DNA from: Sambucus nigra
Taxonomy: Eukaryota > Streptophyta > Magnoliopsida > Dipsacales > Adoxaceae
NCBI GenBank assembly: GCA_949130495.1
Contig: OX422211.1
Coordinates: 395,247,049 to 395,311,048 of the forward strand
Length of the DNA stretch: 64,000 nucleotides
Direction: 5' to 3'
The notes below the pieces were generated by a model. It had not been told where the DNA came from. It saw only the letters and a program-made list of their open reading frames with translations, and made no database searches. Position numbers and translations under genes: made by a program. Shown here piece by piece: positions 1 through 11,500 of the stretch; position 1 is the first letter of the stretch; the number at the start of each line of letters is the position of its first letter.

Positions 1-3000
1 TATATTAATGTTGTTTTGGCTTAACGTAGAAGGTAAATCTAACTTTAGGCTTTTTTTTCAAAATGCGAAGTCTACATCAAAATCCTTATCAAAATTTTCT
101 CTACTTCAATGACATTAACTTTATAGTGTTTCTTGATTGTTCAATAGACTTTTTGATGCATTTGTTATCGGTTTTAGCTCAAATGTCAAGTTCGTCACAC
201 AAACAACATTACCTTTGAACTTTTTCGATATAGCGCTTTTAGTACCTTAAAAAGGTACTTAATTGGAATTTCTATTATTGGTTCTTACCCTCCTACCGTT
301 GTGTAAGTCGTTGAGCGACTAATCTTTTCCCCTTCTAAAAAGATAATTATCTTAGTTATTCCACAATTAAAATGTGATCACGACAATCTTCGATGAATTT
401 ATGATTGGATTCTACTACTTTTACACAATATGTCATAACTTTTTACCCATAAACAATTTGTCTTTACGTAGAAAATATAATCACAAGTAGTATAACGTGT
501 ATTACGCAAGAACTAAAACATCTGCCTCGAGTTTGTTATCCAAATCCAATTGCAAACAATAATATGCAATTATTAATTATACCCATCGGGATTAATTAAA
601 TGCAATGAGAATATATGTATGAAAGGAGGCTCATAAAACATAAGAAAATCACTCTTGTATTTTACACAACGTTCCTAAGGCAAATTTGCTCCCTTTATGG
701 TTCCCAATGTCTATAAACACTTGCCTCCTATGTTCGCTCTCGACTAGTGAATGTATTTCTACGCATGTGCTATCTCAAGGAATAGACTTGAACAAAAAAA
801 AAAAAATGGTGTCCACTTTATAAATGTGAGACCCATTCTAAATAAAGACGCCCTTTCAAATTTGACACACCATTTTCCGGATGCTCGTGTCTTTTTCAAA
901 CGATCCCGAATGGACACGCCCCTTATGAATGATCACAACCTTTCCAAAAAGGACAAAAAAAATCACAAATCATGTGTCTATCAAACAAATCTGTAAAAAC
1001 CAATTTAGTAATAATTTTCACTCAATTAAAATTATTAAATTTGGTCAATAATTTCCAACGTTTTATGAGTTGTAAACTCGTGTGACAAGCTACTATATAT
1101 GTAAATAAGTGTACAAACTCTTAATTATAGCATATCTTTTTCTATAAAACTATAAATTTGAAAATAATTTTTAAAAACAAATATCAAGGACTTAGTTTCC
1201 TTAAAGTCATTCTAAAATTTCCTAAAATTGTAGAAAAAATATCTAAAATTTATGTGTACACGAGAGGAAAGAGATAATAGAAGAAAATATGGCCATGTGT
1301 TAACTTATATGTTTTGTTGCTCACTATATTAATAACAAAATGTGTACAAGACAAACTAAATTTTCTTTTCTTTGGGAAAAAGAGCTTGAAACTTATTGAG
1401 AAAGAAATTGCCACTCCAGAGTAGAAAAAACATCGTCAATCCATAAAAACGAATCATCGTCAATCCATAAAAACGAATCGACTATTGCTAAATATGCTTT
1501 ACTCAAAATTAGAAAAAGGGAATTTACGAACTGATACAGACATATAAGAGACTGGTAGGGGAAAAAACATTAAAAGAATAGATATTTAGACGTAGGTCCC
1601 CAAGGCTTCTAAACATATAAAACCCGTGTTTTTCTAAACTTTAATACGCAGTCCCTGCATTTTTTTAAACTCAAGTGCAGTCCCTGTTAAAATATCTTCA
1701 CGTGCAGTAAATTATTAGCGTGAATTGTAAAATATTGGCGACAAGAATCGTGCAAGTGCAAAAACCCAAAACATCTACACTGGGGACTGGGGACCGGGAA
1801 ATATAGGCCCCTAAAAAATGCAGGGCTCGTCATAGACTATAAAAAGTAGCATTTTCCAATGGACCGCTATCAGTTGAAGTCGTGTTATGGATAATCCGAG
1901 GAATCAATGATTTATTGCAACCCTGACAAAGTAGAAATACAGGATACTGAATTAGTTTCTTTGCAAAATCTTGAGCAGTGACAGTAAGTCTCACCAATGC
2001 ACCAATATTCCACACGATGCACTAATCCGATACGGAAAAAAAAAAAGCAAGAAGTTAAGTGGGTTTGGGTCTAACATCGAAGTATAAACCCATTAGACAC
2101 GCTTACACAAATGGGTGACAAATCCTCGATGCATGACATGAAAGTCTTAAATGGGTCAGGTATGGTGGAGCCAATCTTAACACAACATATAGTTGCAAAA
2201 GCCATTACCATTAAGGGGAAATACATACATATATATAATCATTTCTGCTCATTATACATGCATAAAGAACATACCAATTTAAAACAACTAAAAATTGAAT
2301 TTTTATTCAAACTTAAGTGGAAATTATCTCCGATCATCTCGATAAAAAATCATATAAAGACTCGATACAGATATAAATGTAATGCAAAATGGGTGTATAT
2401 GCATTTTTAAACGCCTCCGCAAGTTCGATTAAAACTTACTAATATTTTGGTATTTCTAAAAATTGTTATTTTTTTAGTCTTCGTGCTAAAAATTGGAGTG
2501 GGACTCTTTTTGGGGTGGACTACTCGAGTTTTATGAAAGAGAGCCGAGGACTATATATTATATAATAGCATAGGCTTTCTAGTTGATAAGTCAACAGATG
2601 CTCCCCCGGTCCGAATACTCAGAACATTGGGTCGACGGCCGCCTCCCCCATATGTACTTGCAAGTTTCCACGCAAAAAGCTCTCCACGCCTATCTAGAAC
2701 ACTATCTAAGTCATTGTCTATGATAACATGAATCTATACTACAATTTTATTCATACCTATGACACTAACTTTTTGTCTCGTATTGGATATCTAAAGATAG
2801 TCGAGAAAAAAAAAGCTTTTTGAAATTCAACACGTCAAACAGCTCTTAAGACATTGAGTAAAACATTTCGAGGAAAAAATTTCCATGGAAAAATTATTTT
2901 ACCTTCCCCAAAGAAAAATTTTCCATGGAAAATGTCTAAAAAAATGCATTACCAGGTTGTACATTAGGCAAACAAAACAAATTTGAATAATCAAACATAC

Positions 3001-3084
3001 CAAAAATTAGAAATTATAAAGCCTTTCACATTTTCCATGAAAATTATTGCCCATCAAAGACGCCCCAAGGGAAGGGAAGGGAAT
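1..3084. other. AT-rich intergenic DNA, no gene recognised
   Basis: I see no open reading frame with recognisable domains, no LTR ends and no clear terminal inverted repeats here. Frames present are short and of low complexity. The stretch around 1590-1830 has repeated phrases such as gcagtccctg and may be an old dispersed repeat, but I could not find its ends. The stretch around 2870-3060 contains ttttccatggaaaa palindromes. Confidence 0.5.
1431..1478. repeat. 24-bp perfect tandem duplication
   Basis: Two back-to-back copies of a 24-bp unit beginning catcgtcaatcc and ending aaaacgaat. No coding context. Confidence 0.9.
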
Positions 3085-3092
3085 ATATATAT

Positions 3093-3556
3093 CAAGATTC
3101 TAAAAAACGTGGAGCGTGATCGAGGCGTGGAGGCCAAGCCTTAAGCCTTCTTAAGCGTAAAAAGGCGTTTAGGCATTTTTTTTAATATATTTTAACATTT
3201 TTAACTATAACAAGGCTATTAAAAATACTAAAATGGTACATACCTTAAAATATGTCTAATTATATGCAAACTAAAATAATATTTTATTTTTTTTAAATAC
3301 TAAGAAAAAAAAGAAAAAAACCGTGCGTGTTTTGGACAAGAGGCAGAAAGGTTTGGGATACCATTTGTCTTTTGATTGTTTGAAAATGAGATATTGGTCC
3401 ATCTTTTTTTTTTAAATCTTTAAAAGGCGATCGTTTCACGAAAGCGTTTTTTTTTTTTTAAAGTGCGCCTAAAGCCTTTTACCAAGAATAAGGCGTAAAA
3501 GGCTTCAGGCGGGACGTTTCTCCCAAGCCTCGATGCGCGCGTCTTTTAGAACACTG
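3093..3556 (+). mobile_element. hAT-like MITE, gcctaggcg family, copy 1
   Basis: A 464-bp element bounded by imperfect terminal inverted repeats (left caagattctaaaaaacg; right end cgtcttttagaacactg read on the other strand) and an 8-bp TSD atatatat at 3085-3092 and 3557-3564. The TSD is low complexity, so this copy is less certain than its relatives at 5981, 9934 and 10247, which share the CAAGGTTCTAAAAGGC-type ends and the aggcgtgg, aaaaggcgttt and aaggcgtaaaaggc motifs. It has no coding capacity. It lies downstream of the CCCH gene. Confidence 0.75.
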
Positions 3557-3564
3557 ATATATAT

Positions 3565-4458
3565 ATATATATGCCCCGAGGAAGGAGAAAGTTAAGTAAT
3601 GATCCTAGACCTTGATTGAAGAGCAAATGGTACCAAACTTTCTACTTGCAAAGGCTCTATCTCATATTACATCTCGGCCCATTGTTACAGGAAGACATTT
3701 CAATATTTGTGCCAACTCAAATATAGAAGTATGTGTATATAAAATAGAAGATTATAAGCAAATGTAATACGTATTGTCAATTTACTGAAGACAGCAGTCA
3801 CAGAACTAATATATTTTAAACAAGGCCAAATTTGGATCAAGACCCTGCCAAAACATCGGTAGATAGTGACAAAGATGCTCACCTGTACTTGTTTGTACAA
3901 GGCAGCTATAATCCACTTACATCCCAAAAATCTGTTCAAGTAACAAAAAAACCCAGGGTTGCCAAAAACATATCAGTGCCATTATGTAACAGAAACTGGG
4001 TTGCCATAAATATATTAGTGCTGTTATATAACAGCTGGCAACTCCCGTGAAGCACTAGAGAGTAAAACCATGCATGTTTTGTGGTAAATCTCCCTCATCT
4101 AGGCAAGATTTGCAAGAAACTCTCATGAACAATTTTAATTCATAACACCCTCTAAAAAAATGTGTCACTAAAAGTAAAAATCATATTTTTGTGGCTAAAC
4201 AGATCCCACGAGAGGATCTTTGTAACACAATGAACAACAGCACAATTCAGGAGAGAAGGGAGAGGGCATTAAATTAGTTCATTGGACTTTCTTGCAAAAC
4301 ATGCATGGTTTAGTAGCAGTAAAAACCATTCAAAGATCTCTAGTACACTAGCAAACTGTACCTGGTCGATTGTTTGGTTGAGAAAATTTACAGAGCCTGG
4401 CATAGTGTTCTTCCCATGTATATGAAATCCACTATATTTTCACTATATTTTCGTTTCT
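3565..4458 (-). other. Downstream or 3' UTR region of the CCCH gene
   Basis: This stretch follows the stop codon of the minus-strand CCCH gene and holds no convincing reading frame. The stop codon is embedded in caataaag on the coding strand, so an AATAAA-like hexamer overlaps the stop. The real poly(A) site must lie further left and cannot be fixed by eye. Confidence 0.4.
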
Positions 4459-5280
4459 TTATTGCTTGGTTTTACTTCGATCACCATATATGAAATCCAA
4501 AATTAATGGGGCACTCGTTGTCTTATTTGACCGATCCATCTTTACTTCAGAATCGATCTTTGCTGCAAACGCCAAAGTTGATCGAAGTGCCTTCTGCACT
4601 GAGCTTGGTGTGTTTAACAAGAGTGACTTTTGAGCTAAGCCTTGAGAAAAGATTGGTGTGCTTTTACTCTGCACATCTGGAAATCGATCCAAAGAATGAT
4701 TATAACGAAGAGAAGATGTCATGTTGGGAGTTTGAAGTTTATTTGTAGCATTTTCTCTCTCTTGAACGGATGAGCCAGCTTTTTCACCCTCACTAGAATC
4801 ACTCAATGGTGATTTTCCAATCCCTTGATCTTTAATGAAAGGAAAGTTAAATGATTTTTTAGAAGTGGGGTCGTTTATAGGAACTTTGCCAAATGATAGA
4901 AAGTTTATTCCCTTTGGTGTTCTTTTTGTAATCTCATTCGAGTTTTGGATCATCTGATGGCCAATTTTTACACCATTATCAACCTTCAGAGACGAGCCGG
5001 CTTGTTTAGGGTTACATGTGTTGCTTTGTGGAGAATTAGCATGAAAAAGGAAGCTTATTCCTTTGGGCGCTTGTTCAGCAGGGTGTGGAATAGTTTTTGC
5101 CACATTCTGTTCTGGAGTTTTAGAGGAAGACGTCCCGATAGAGTATGATTTGGCATACTGATGAGGAGTACCATTAACATTTGATTGCTGCTTGGGAATT
5201 GAATTAACCGTCAGGGGTGCGGGTGTTAAATCAGGCTTGGAAACACTTGAAGCGATCGGGGAACCTTCCTTGACTGGCAT
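4459..5280 (-). CDS. EMB1789: CCCH gene exon 7, Ser/Pro-rich tail
   Basis: A 273-codon terminal exon after a ccctag acceptor, ending in TAA. It holds two copies of a short motif, PKGISFLF and PKGINFLSF, which I recognise from the EMB1789 family, in an otherwise low-complexity Ser/Thr/Pro/Asn tail. The first codon of the exon is ATG by coincidence; the frame continues from exon 6. Confidence 0.93.
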   Translation of the reverse strand: MPVKEGSPIASSVSKPDLTPAPLTVNSIPKQQSNVNGTPHQYAKSYSIGTSSSKTPEQNVAKTIPHPAEQAPKGISFLFHANSPQSNTCNPKQAGSSLKVDNGVKIGHQMIQNSNEITKRTPKGINFLSFGKVPINDPTSKKSFNFPFIKDQGIGKSPLSDSSEGEKAGSSVQERENATNKLQTPNMTSSLRYNHSLDRFPDVQSKSTPIFSQGLAQKSLLLNTPSSVQKALRSTLAFAAKIDSEVKMDRSNKTTSAPLILDFIYGDRSKTKQ

Positions 5281-5928
5281 CTAGGGAAAATACAGTAAGA
5301 TAAGATACGCATAAATAACAACAACAACAATAGTAAATAATTAGAATGATTTCCCATGTGTTTTGGGCTTATTGCACACACACCTCTCCTAGGTTCATTG
5401 AAATTATAGCAACTTCTCTGTGCTCGAAATTTTTCAATTTTAATTCAACCTGATCAATTTTTGAAAATTCCTTTGAATGGGAATCAATTTCAACGTATAA
5501 AGAAACTTTTTTAGGTGATAAAATTAAAAACTACAAATTAATGGTCATAAACAGACGATCGGTTACTGTAAAATTTGTATCATAGTAGGAAGGTTACTGT
5601 TGTCAAAACCTAAATGTAAGAGGAAATCATTATAATGAGAAATAATTACCAAACCTGGAAGGTTATTTGCAATGAATTGAAAGTTTAGGGCTTCCATTTT
5701 TTCCACATTAACCAAACAACAATGGTAATACTAATAACAATATTTGGAGGGCTGAAGAAGTACCTCGTGTGAAAACATACAGTCAGCACCTCTGATGCAA
5801 GAACCACAGGAGATATAATTGTTGCATGGATACTTGGAGAGTTGATGATCAAATGGACAGTCGTCTCCTTTCATGCACGATTTCCGTGCAAAATGACAAC
5901 ATGGCTGCAACACCAAAAAAATCATCAT

Positions 5929-5964
<36 letters not shown>

Positions 5965-8547
5965 GCATAATAATAAAGACCAAGGTTCTAAAAGGCGCGA
6001 GGCGTGGTCGAGGCGTAGAGGTCAAGCCTCAAGCCTTAGGAGCCTAGGCGCGCCTAGGCGAAGCCTAGGCGTAAAAAGGCGTTTGTCCTTTTTTTATTAT
6101 TTTAATTATTCCAAGGCTAGTAATATAATAAAATAGTACATACCTTGAATTTTGAAAATATATCCATATGTTTGGTAGCCATCTTTCTCACATTCATGCT
6201 CCATAACCAATATTTGTCAACTAATCCTTTGTTTTGTATAAAAAAAGTGTGCCTTAAGCCTTTTACTAAGAATAGGGGGTAATAAGGCGTAGGCGATGCG
6301 TTTCTCCCAAACCTCAAGCATAGGCGGGCCTAGGCGGAGCCTAGGTGGGCCTTTTAGAACAGAGATAAAGACATATCCCTTGACCATGCAATGATCATAT
6401 TTAGTTCAATCCAAACAGGGAAGCCTAAAAAGCCAAGTTCTCAGCCTCAAATTGGGATCGACAATACACAGTTTACTACTTAGGCAGTTCATCGAAGATA
6501 TTTGAAGCAATAAAATCATGAAATAAGATGAACACGACAATTTACATGAATCCCTGATTGGGTAAACACCATGGATCAACAAAAAATCTACAATAGACTA
6601 AAGGGGGTACACAAATTACAAAGCAGGACTCTTATCCACAAGCCTTGTCATTATCACCATTCGCAAGCTTTACCACACAAGTTCACTCACTCAAACCGAA
6701 TAGATCTCTTCTGAAAGGTTGAACACTCCAATGGATGGGCTGGTTATACACTCATTAAGAAGCTTAATTGCTTGGACTTCTTCCCAAAAGAACATTGGAA
6801 GGTAGATCACTAAAGCTCTTCAGACTTTCACACTCAAAACTTATAGGTTAAGGCACTAAAATGCATTTTCACTCTCTAAATAGCATGTTAAAATTAAATA
6901 TGGTCTAGTCCAAAAAAGTTGTAATTGAACCAATTAGGGTGTGGTGGAATGCAAGCAAAATTAGGTTTGCACCTGTTTATATGATTGGTGGAAAATATAA
7001 ACCCAATATGAACGAGGTCAAACAAATTGAAACAGAAATCCAAAAGGTTATGGTCGATCTAACTTCCAAGAGAGCTAGACATAATTGCTAAGATGATAGA
7101 AATTACAATGATATTTATTTAGAACAGAACTTGACTTCTAGTTTAACAAAGTCAGACTCATAGGACTATACCTTTGATTTCGTCAAGGGTGTTGTATCAT
7201 GAGAAAATTTGCACTTGTCACCCTGTATAAGACGAGGAATATAAACATATCACTAGTTGTATTCTCTGATATTCTTGATCAATCAAAAATCGAAACCTAA
7301 AATAAATAAATACAGTGGGTGGAATACTACACAACCTCCTGGCATCTTCCCTTGAGATAGTGACGGCAATATGTTACAGTTTTTGGTCTCAACACTGGTT
7401 GCAGTTTCAACCTCTTAACACCCAGCTTCCTGTTCTTTTCTGCCCTTTTAATTCTTTCTTTATGCTGTAGAATGATATTGACATGACTAAATTAGCTAAA
7501 TACAAAGAAAGTAGATACTACAAATTGACAACCTATATAGTGAACTGTTGGTACACGAGTATCTAGATGAAATAGTCAGATGGGCACCAAATAAAATACC
7601 AGATTTATTAAGGGTGTGTTTGATTGACAATACAGATTTCCCACAAGAAAAAACTTATTTTTACTCAATTTTACTTTGTAGCGGTTGATTGCAAATATCT
7701 TTTATGGGAACAATACTTGTAAATGTTACATGTGCTCCAATTTTTCCTCATTGTCCACAAAAACATTTCTTATTCACCCCTAGAGAATTGGATTCCATGG
7801 AACACCGGAAAATACGAGAACATCTTACCAAGCCACTCATCCCTTCCTCCATTCTTTTTCAAACTTTCCCTCTAAATGAACGTCTTTTCAATATTTCCAA
7901 CTTTATAATTTAACACACCCTTAAAATAACAGCGCATCCATAGGGGAAAAGAAAACATACGCAGATGAAATTCATTCAACCAATAACAGAGGAAGAGAAT
8001 GTATACCTTTTTCTTTGCCTTTCTTTCCTGGGTCTGAGGACCCCGCTTCTTTTTCCTATTGCGGGCACCAGCATCCTGCCACAAATGGCAACACTAAACC
8101 AAATCAACTACATGCAGAACAAATGTAACCATGGGAAGAAGCATTTAGTAATTCAAAAATCATGTCGTTTAGAAACAACCATACATATTATAACAACACG
8201 TAATTCCCTCACAATTTTTAATGGACTTCTATATCTTGTTCTTCCATAAGCCATCCACATATTACAATCTCCAAAATATAAATTCAACATTTTATTGTCT
8301 TTGTTCTTTCATTTTTAGCCTAATGTAATCATTGTAAACAGCTTGGTGGGAAGCGAGGATGTGGTTTGGATAGTCTTGTAACTTGGAACCTTCCAAAGGA
8401 TACTGGGGAAACACTACAGATTCAATCGCATTTCTTTCCTCTTTTTCCAGTTTTGGAGAGCTAATAACAAGGTGACAACTGGTAGTATAGTCGTAGTTAT
8501 GCCCACTTTTGTTACAAGACTGACTGGCTTTGTTGTGTGTGCATAGG

Positions 8548-8585
<38 letters not shown>

Positions 8586-11500
8586 GTGCCAGCATGGGGG
8601 TATACTCAGCTGAAATGCTGATGTGGGTCACAATTTGTTTCCAACTTCGATTCGGTTCGTAGACGGTACTATATGTATAATATGTGCTATAAAGTACATA
8701 TATGGGGAGAGTGATACAACACTACTATACATTCTACTTGTAAACTAATTAAGGAATAAAGTATTATGGGTCCCCTGAGAAGTCTAGTACATGAGAGAAT
8801 TTGTTGCAGTAAGGGGTTTTTAAGACATGATATAGAATAATAGTATAAGAATGTTAGATTTAATTAACTTTGGAAGCATAATTATTAATTTTTTTTAAAA
8901 GCATACCATATTAGAAAATAGCTAATTAATCAATCTATTTACTTACGATGAATGATAAAAGTGCACTTAATACAAAAAAAAATGATAAAGGAGCTAAAAT
9001 CCTTTTTCATGTGTGAATAAGGAGCTCAAAACTCAACAGGGTACTTTCAGATTTTACTTAAATTTCTATTGTGCCCTTTCATTTGGTTACTTGACAGTCT
9101 TTCATTTGGTTACTTGACAGTCTATATCAACAAGGGTAAAGTGGATATTTATGTTAATAATAATGAGTTTCGCATGTCATGGGTTCCTGATGTGAAACGC
9201 AAAGGAATAATAAAAACACGCAATATATTAGTTTACGACTTGTTAAGCAAGTCTTCAAATCAAACTAGGAAACTAGTTAATAAAAGAAAACCTAATTAAA
9301 CTTGAAAACTAATATCCTAATAATTATCAATAACAATATCTAATTAATAATAAGATAATACCTAGTATTTATCAAATACTAATAATATCAATAATACGAT
9401 ATAATACATAATATATTAATTTTCCCAATTCAAAATTTTTTTCCCTTCTTTGAAATGCTCGTCCCGAGCGCTGAAGCCTTGAACATTGAAGCTGCCAGAC
9501 AAATAGTACCCCCCCTTCTTCGAAAAGCTCATCCACGCACCATAGAAGAGATTTGTAAGAGTCCATGCCACAAGAAAAGATGTTTTGAACCGTTTTTTAT
9601 CTTTTATTGAGGGTCAAAAAGAATCTTTTTTGAAAATTTTGGGGCTCAAATAAAATATTTTTCAACATTTTAAAAAGTGGGAGTTGTCCAAATTGTTTCA
9701 CACCAATAAAATCAATTTTTGGGCCATTAACCTCCAGCCCAAGTAATTTCTCTATAAAAAATGGGTCAAAATCAAACAAAGTCCACTTCGGCAGCCCATA
9801 GTCTTCAAAAACCTTTTAGCCCAACCTTTCGCTTAAAAACCCCCATCTTATCATAAGAAAACCTAGTTGCACTTTCTCTTTACAAGCCCTAGCAGCCACT
9901 CTCTCTTTACAAACCCTAGTAGACACTCCTCTCCACTGTTGTTAAAGGCGCGCCTAGGCGTGCGCCTAGGCTCCAGGCTCACCTAGGCTCAGCATCAGCG
10001 CCTTGCCACACTCAGGCTCGGCTCCTTCAATAAGGCGCGCGCCTTGTGCGCTTAGGCTCCAGGCTCAAAGCGCAGCTCAGGCGCGCCTTGTGGAATTTTT
10101 TTGGATAACGCCCCCAATACAAGAATGGATCAATTGATATGCTTATTTTACATATTTGCCAATGGAATAAAGAAGATTATGATTCCCCACCCCAAAACTA
10201 AGCAAACTCCTTGAGAATCCTAGGGAAACTTAATCTTTCTCAAAAGCACTGTTATAAAAAACCTCGGCACGCCTAGGCTTGAGGCTTGGGAGAAACGCCT
10301 CGCCTTATGCTTTTTACGCCTTATTCTTGGTAAAACCCTTAAAGCGCATTTTTTTCTAAAAACAACAATGCTTTAGTGAAACGATATCGCCTTTTGAAGA
10401 TTTTTTTTACAAACCGGACCATTATCTCATCCAAAATAATCAAATAGTATTTTAATTTGCAAATATTTAGACATATTTTTATGATATGTACAATTTTAGT
10501 ATTTTAATAGCCTTGTTATGGTTAAAAAATATTAAAATATATTAAGAAGGCCTAAACGCCTTTTTACGCCTAAGGCTTAAGTCTTGACCTCCACGCCTCG
10601 ATCACGCCCCGCGTTTTTAAGAACCTTGCTCAAAAGAAACAAACAAAATTTAACTCCAATAATGATGCATCTTTGAATAATTTATATGTTGATTTTGATT
10701 TCTTCTTTTCACACACAAGAATATTTATTATATGAATATGTCAATATATTTTCTTTTGTTGATTATTGGATAGTCAAATTGTTACATAAATTTGATATTT
10801 AAATATATATTTTTTTCATATAGTGGTATAAGCTCTATCTCCTTTTGACTTGTCTCTTCATTAGCGTGTATAATAATAATTTATGCTATATATTTCTAAT
10901 TTTAGATCACTAATGATATTATTTATAAATATACAACTTTTGCACATTCTATAAACTTTGCGCCTCACTTCGATCAGGCGCGCGCCTCGCCTTGCGCCTA
11001 GGCTCCATAAGGACCTTGGCACCTTGGTGCGCCTTTCGCCTCCGACAACTATGCTCCTCTCCACCCAACCACCTTACTTCCAAACTCAGCCTCCTCAAGC
11101 TCCAATAGTGGCCCTGGGAAGCTACTGGCCGGATGGAGGGATGTGCCGGCAATCAGAATGGAGGTCCTAAAGGTCAAAACTGCTCGAATTTAACCGGAAT
11201 AATGGGAGGTCAGGGTAGGGGTTCGTTGGATTTGTTTAACCGGGGCGTTCAGCTGTAGGGAGTTGTTTAGGGTCGTTTGTTGGTTGGAAAGGGGGTTGTT
11301 GCCAGTCGAACAACACTGGGAGTGGTTGATAGGTCGGAAGTTGCTGGAGGGGGGTTTGGGGTCGGGAAAGACCCGGATCTGGGTTTTGTTTTTTGGGGGG
11401 AGGGGGGGGGCTGCGATTGGGGCTGCTTTTGAGGGGGCCACCCACCGGAGGCGAGGAGGTCAGTGGAGGTGATGAATGACGAAAAATCTCTAGGGCGGTT

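Noticed and set aside
751..996. 81-codon frame upstream of any gene
   Set aside because: No domain, poly-Lys from a poly-A run, no splice context; taken as chance.
3832..4050. 72-codon plus-strand frame downstream of the CCCH gene
   Set aside because: Lies in the likely 3' UTR on the opposite strand, no domain and repeated words (agaaactgggttgcc-type duplication) suggest chance.
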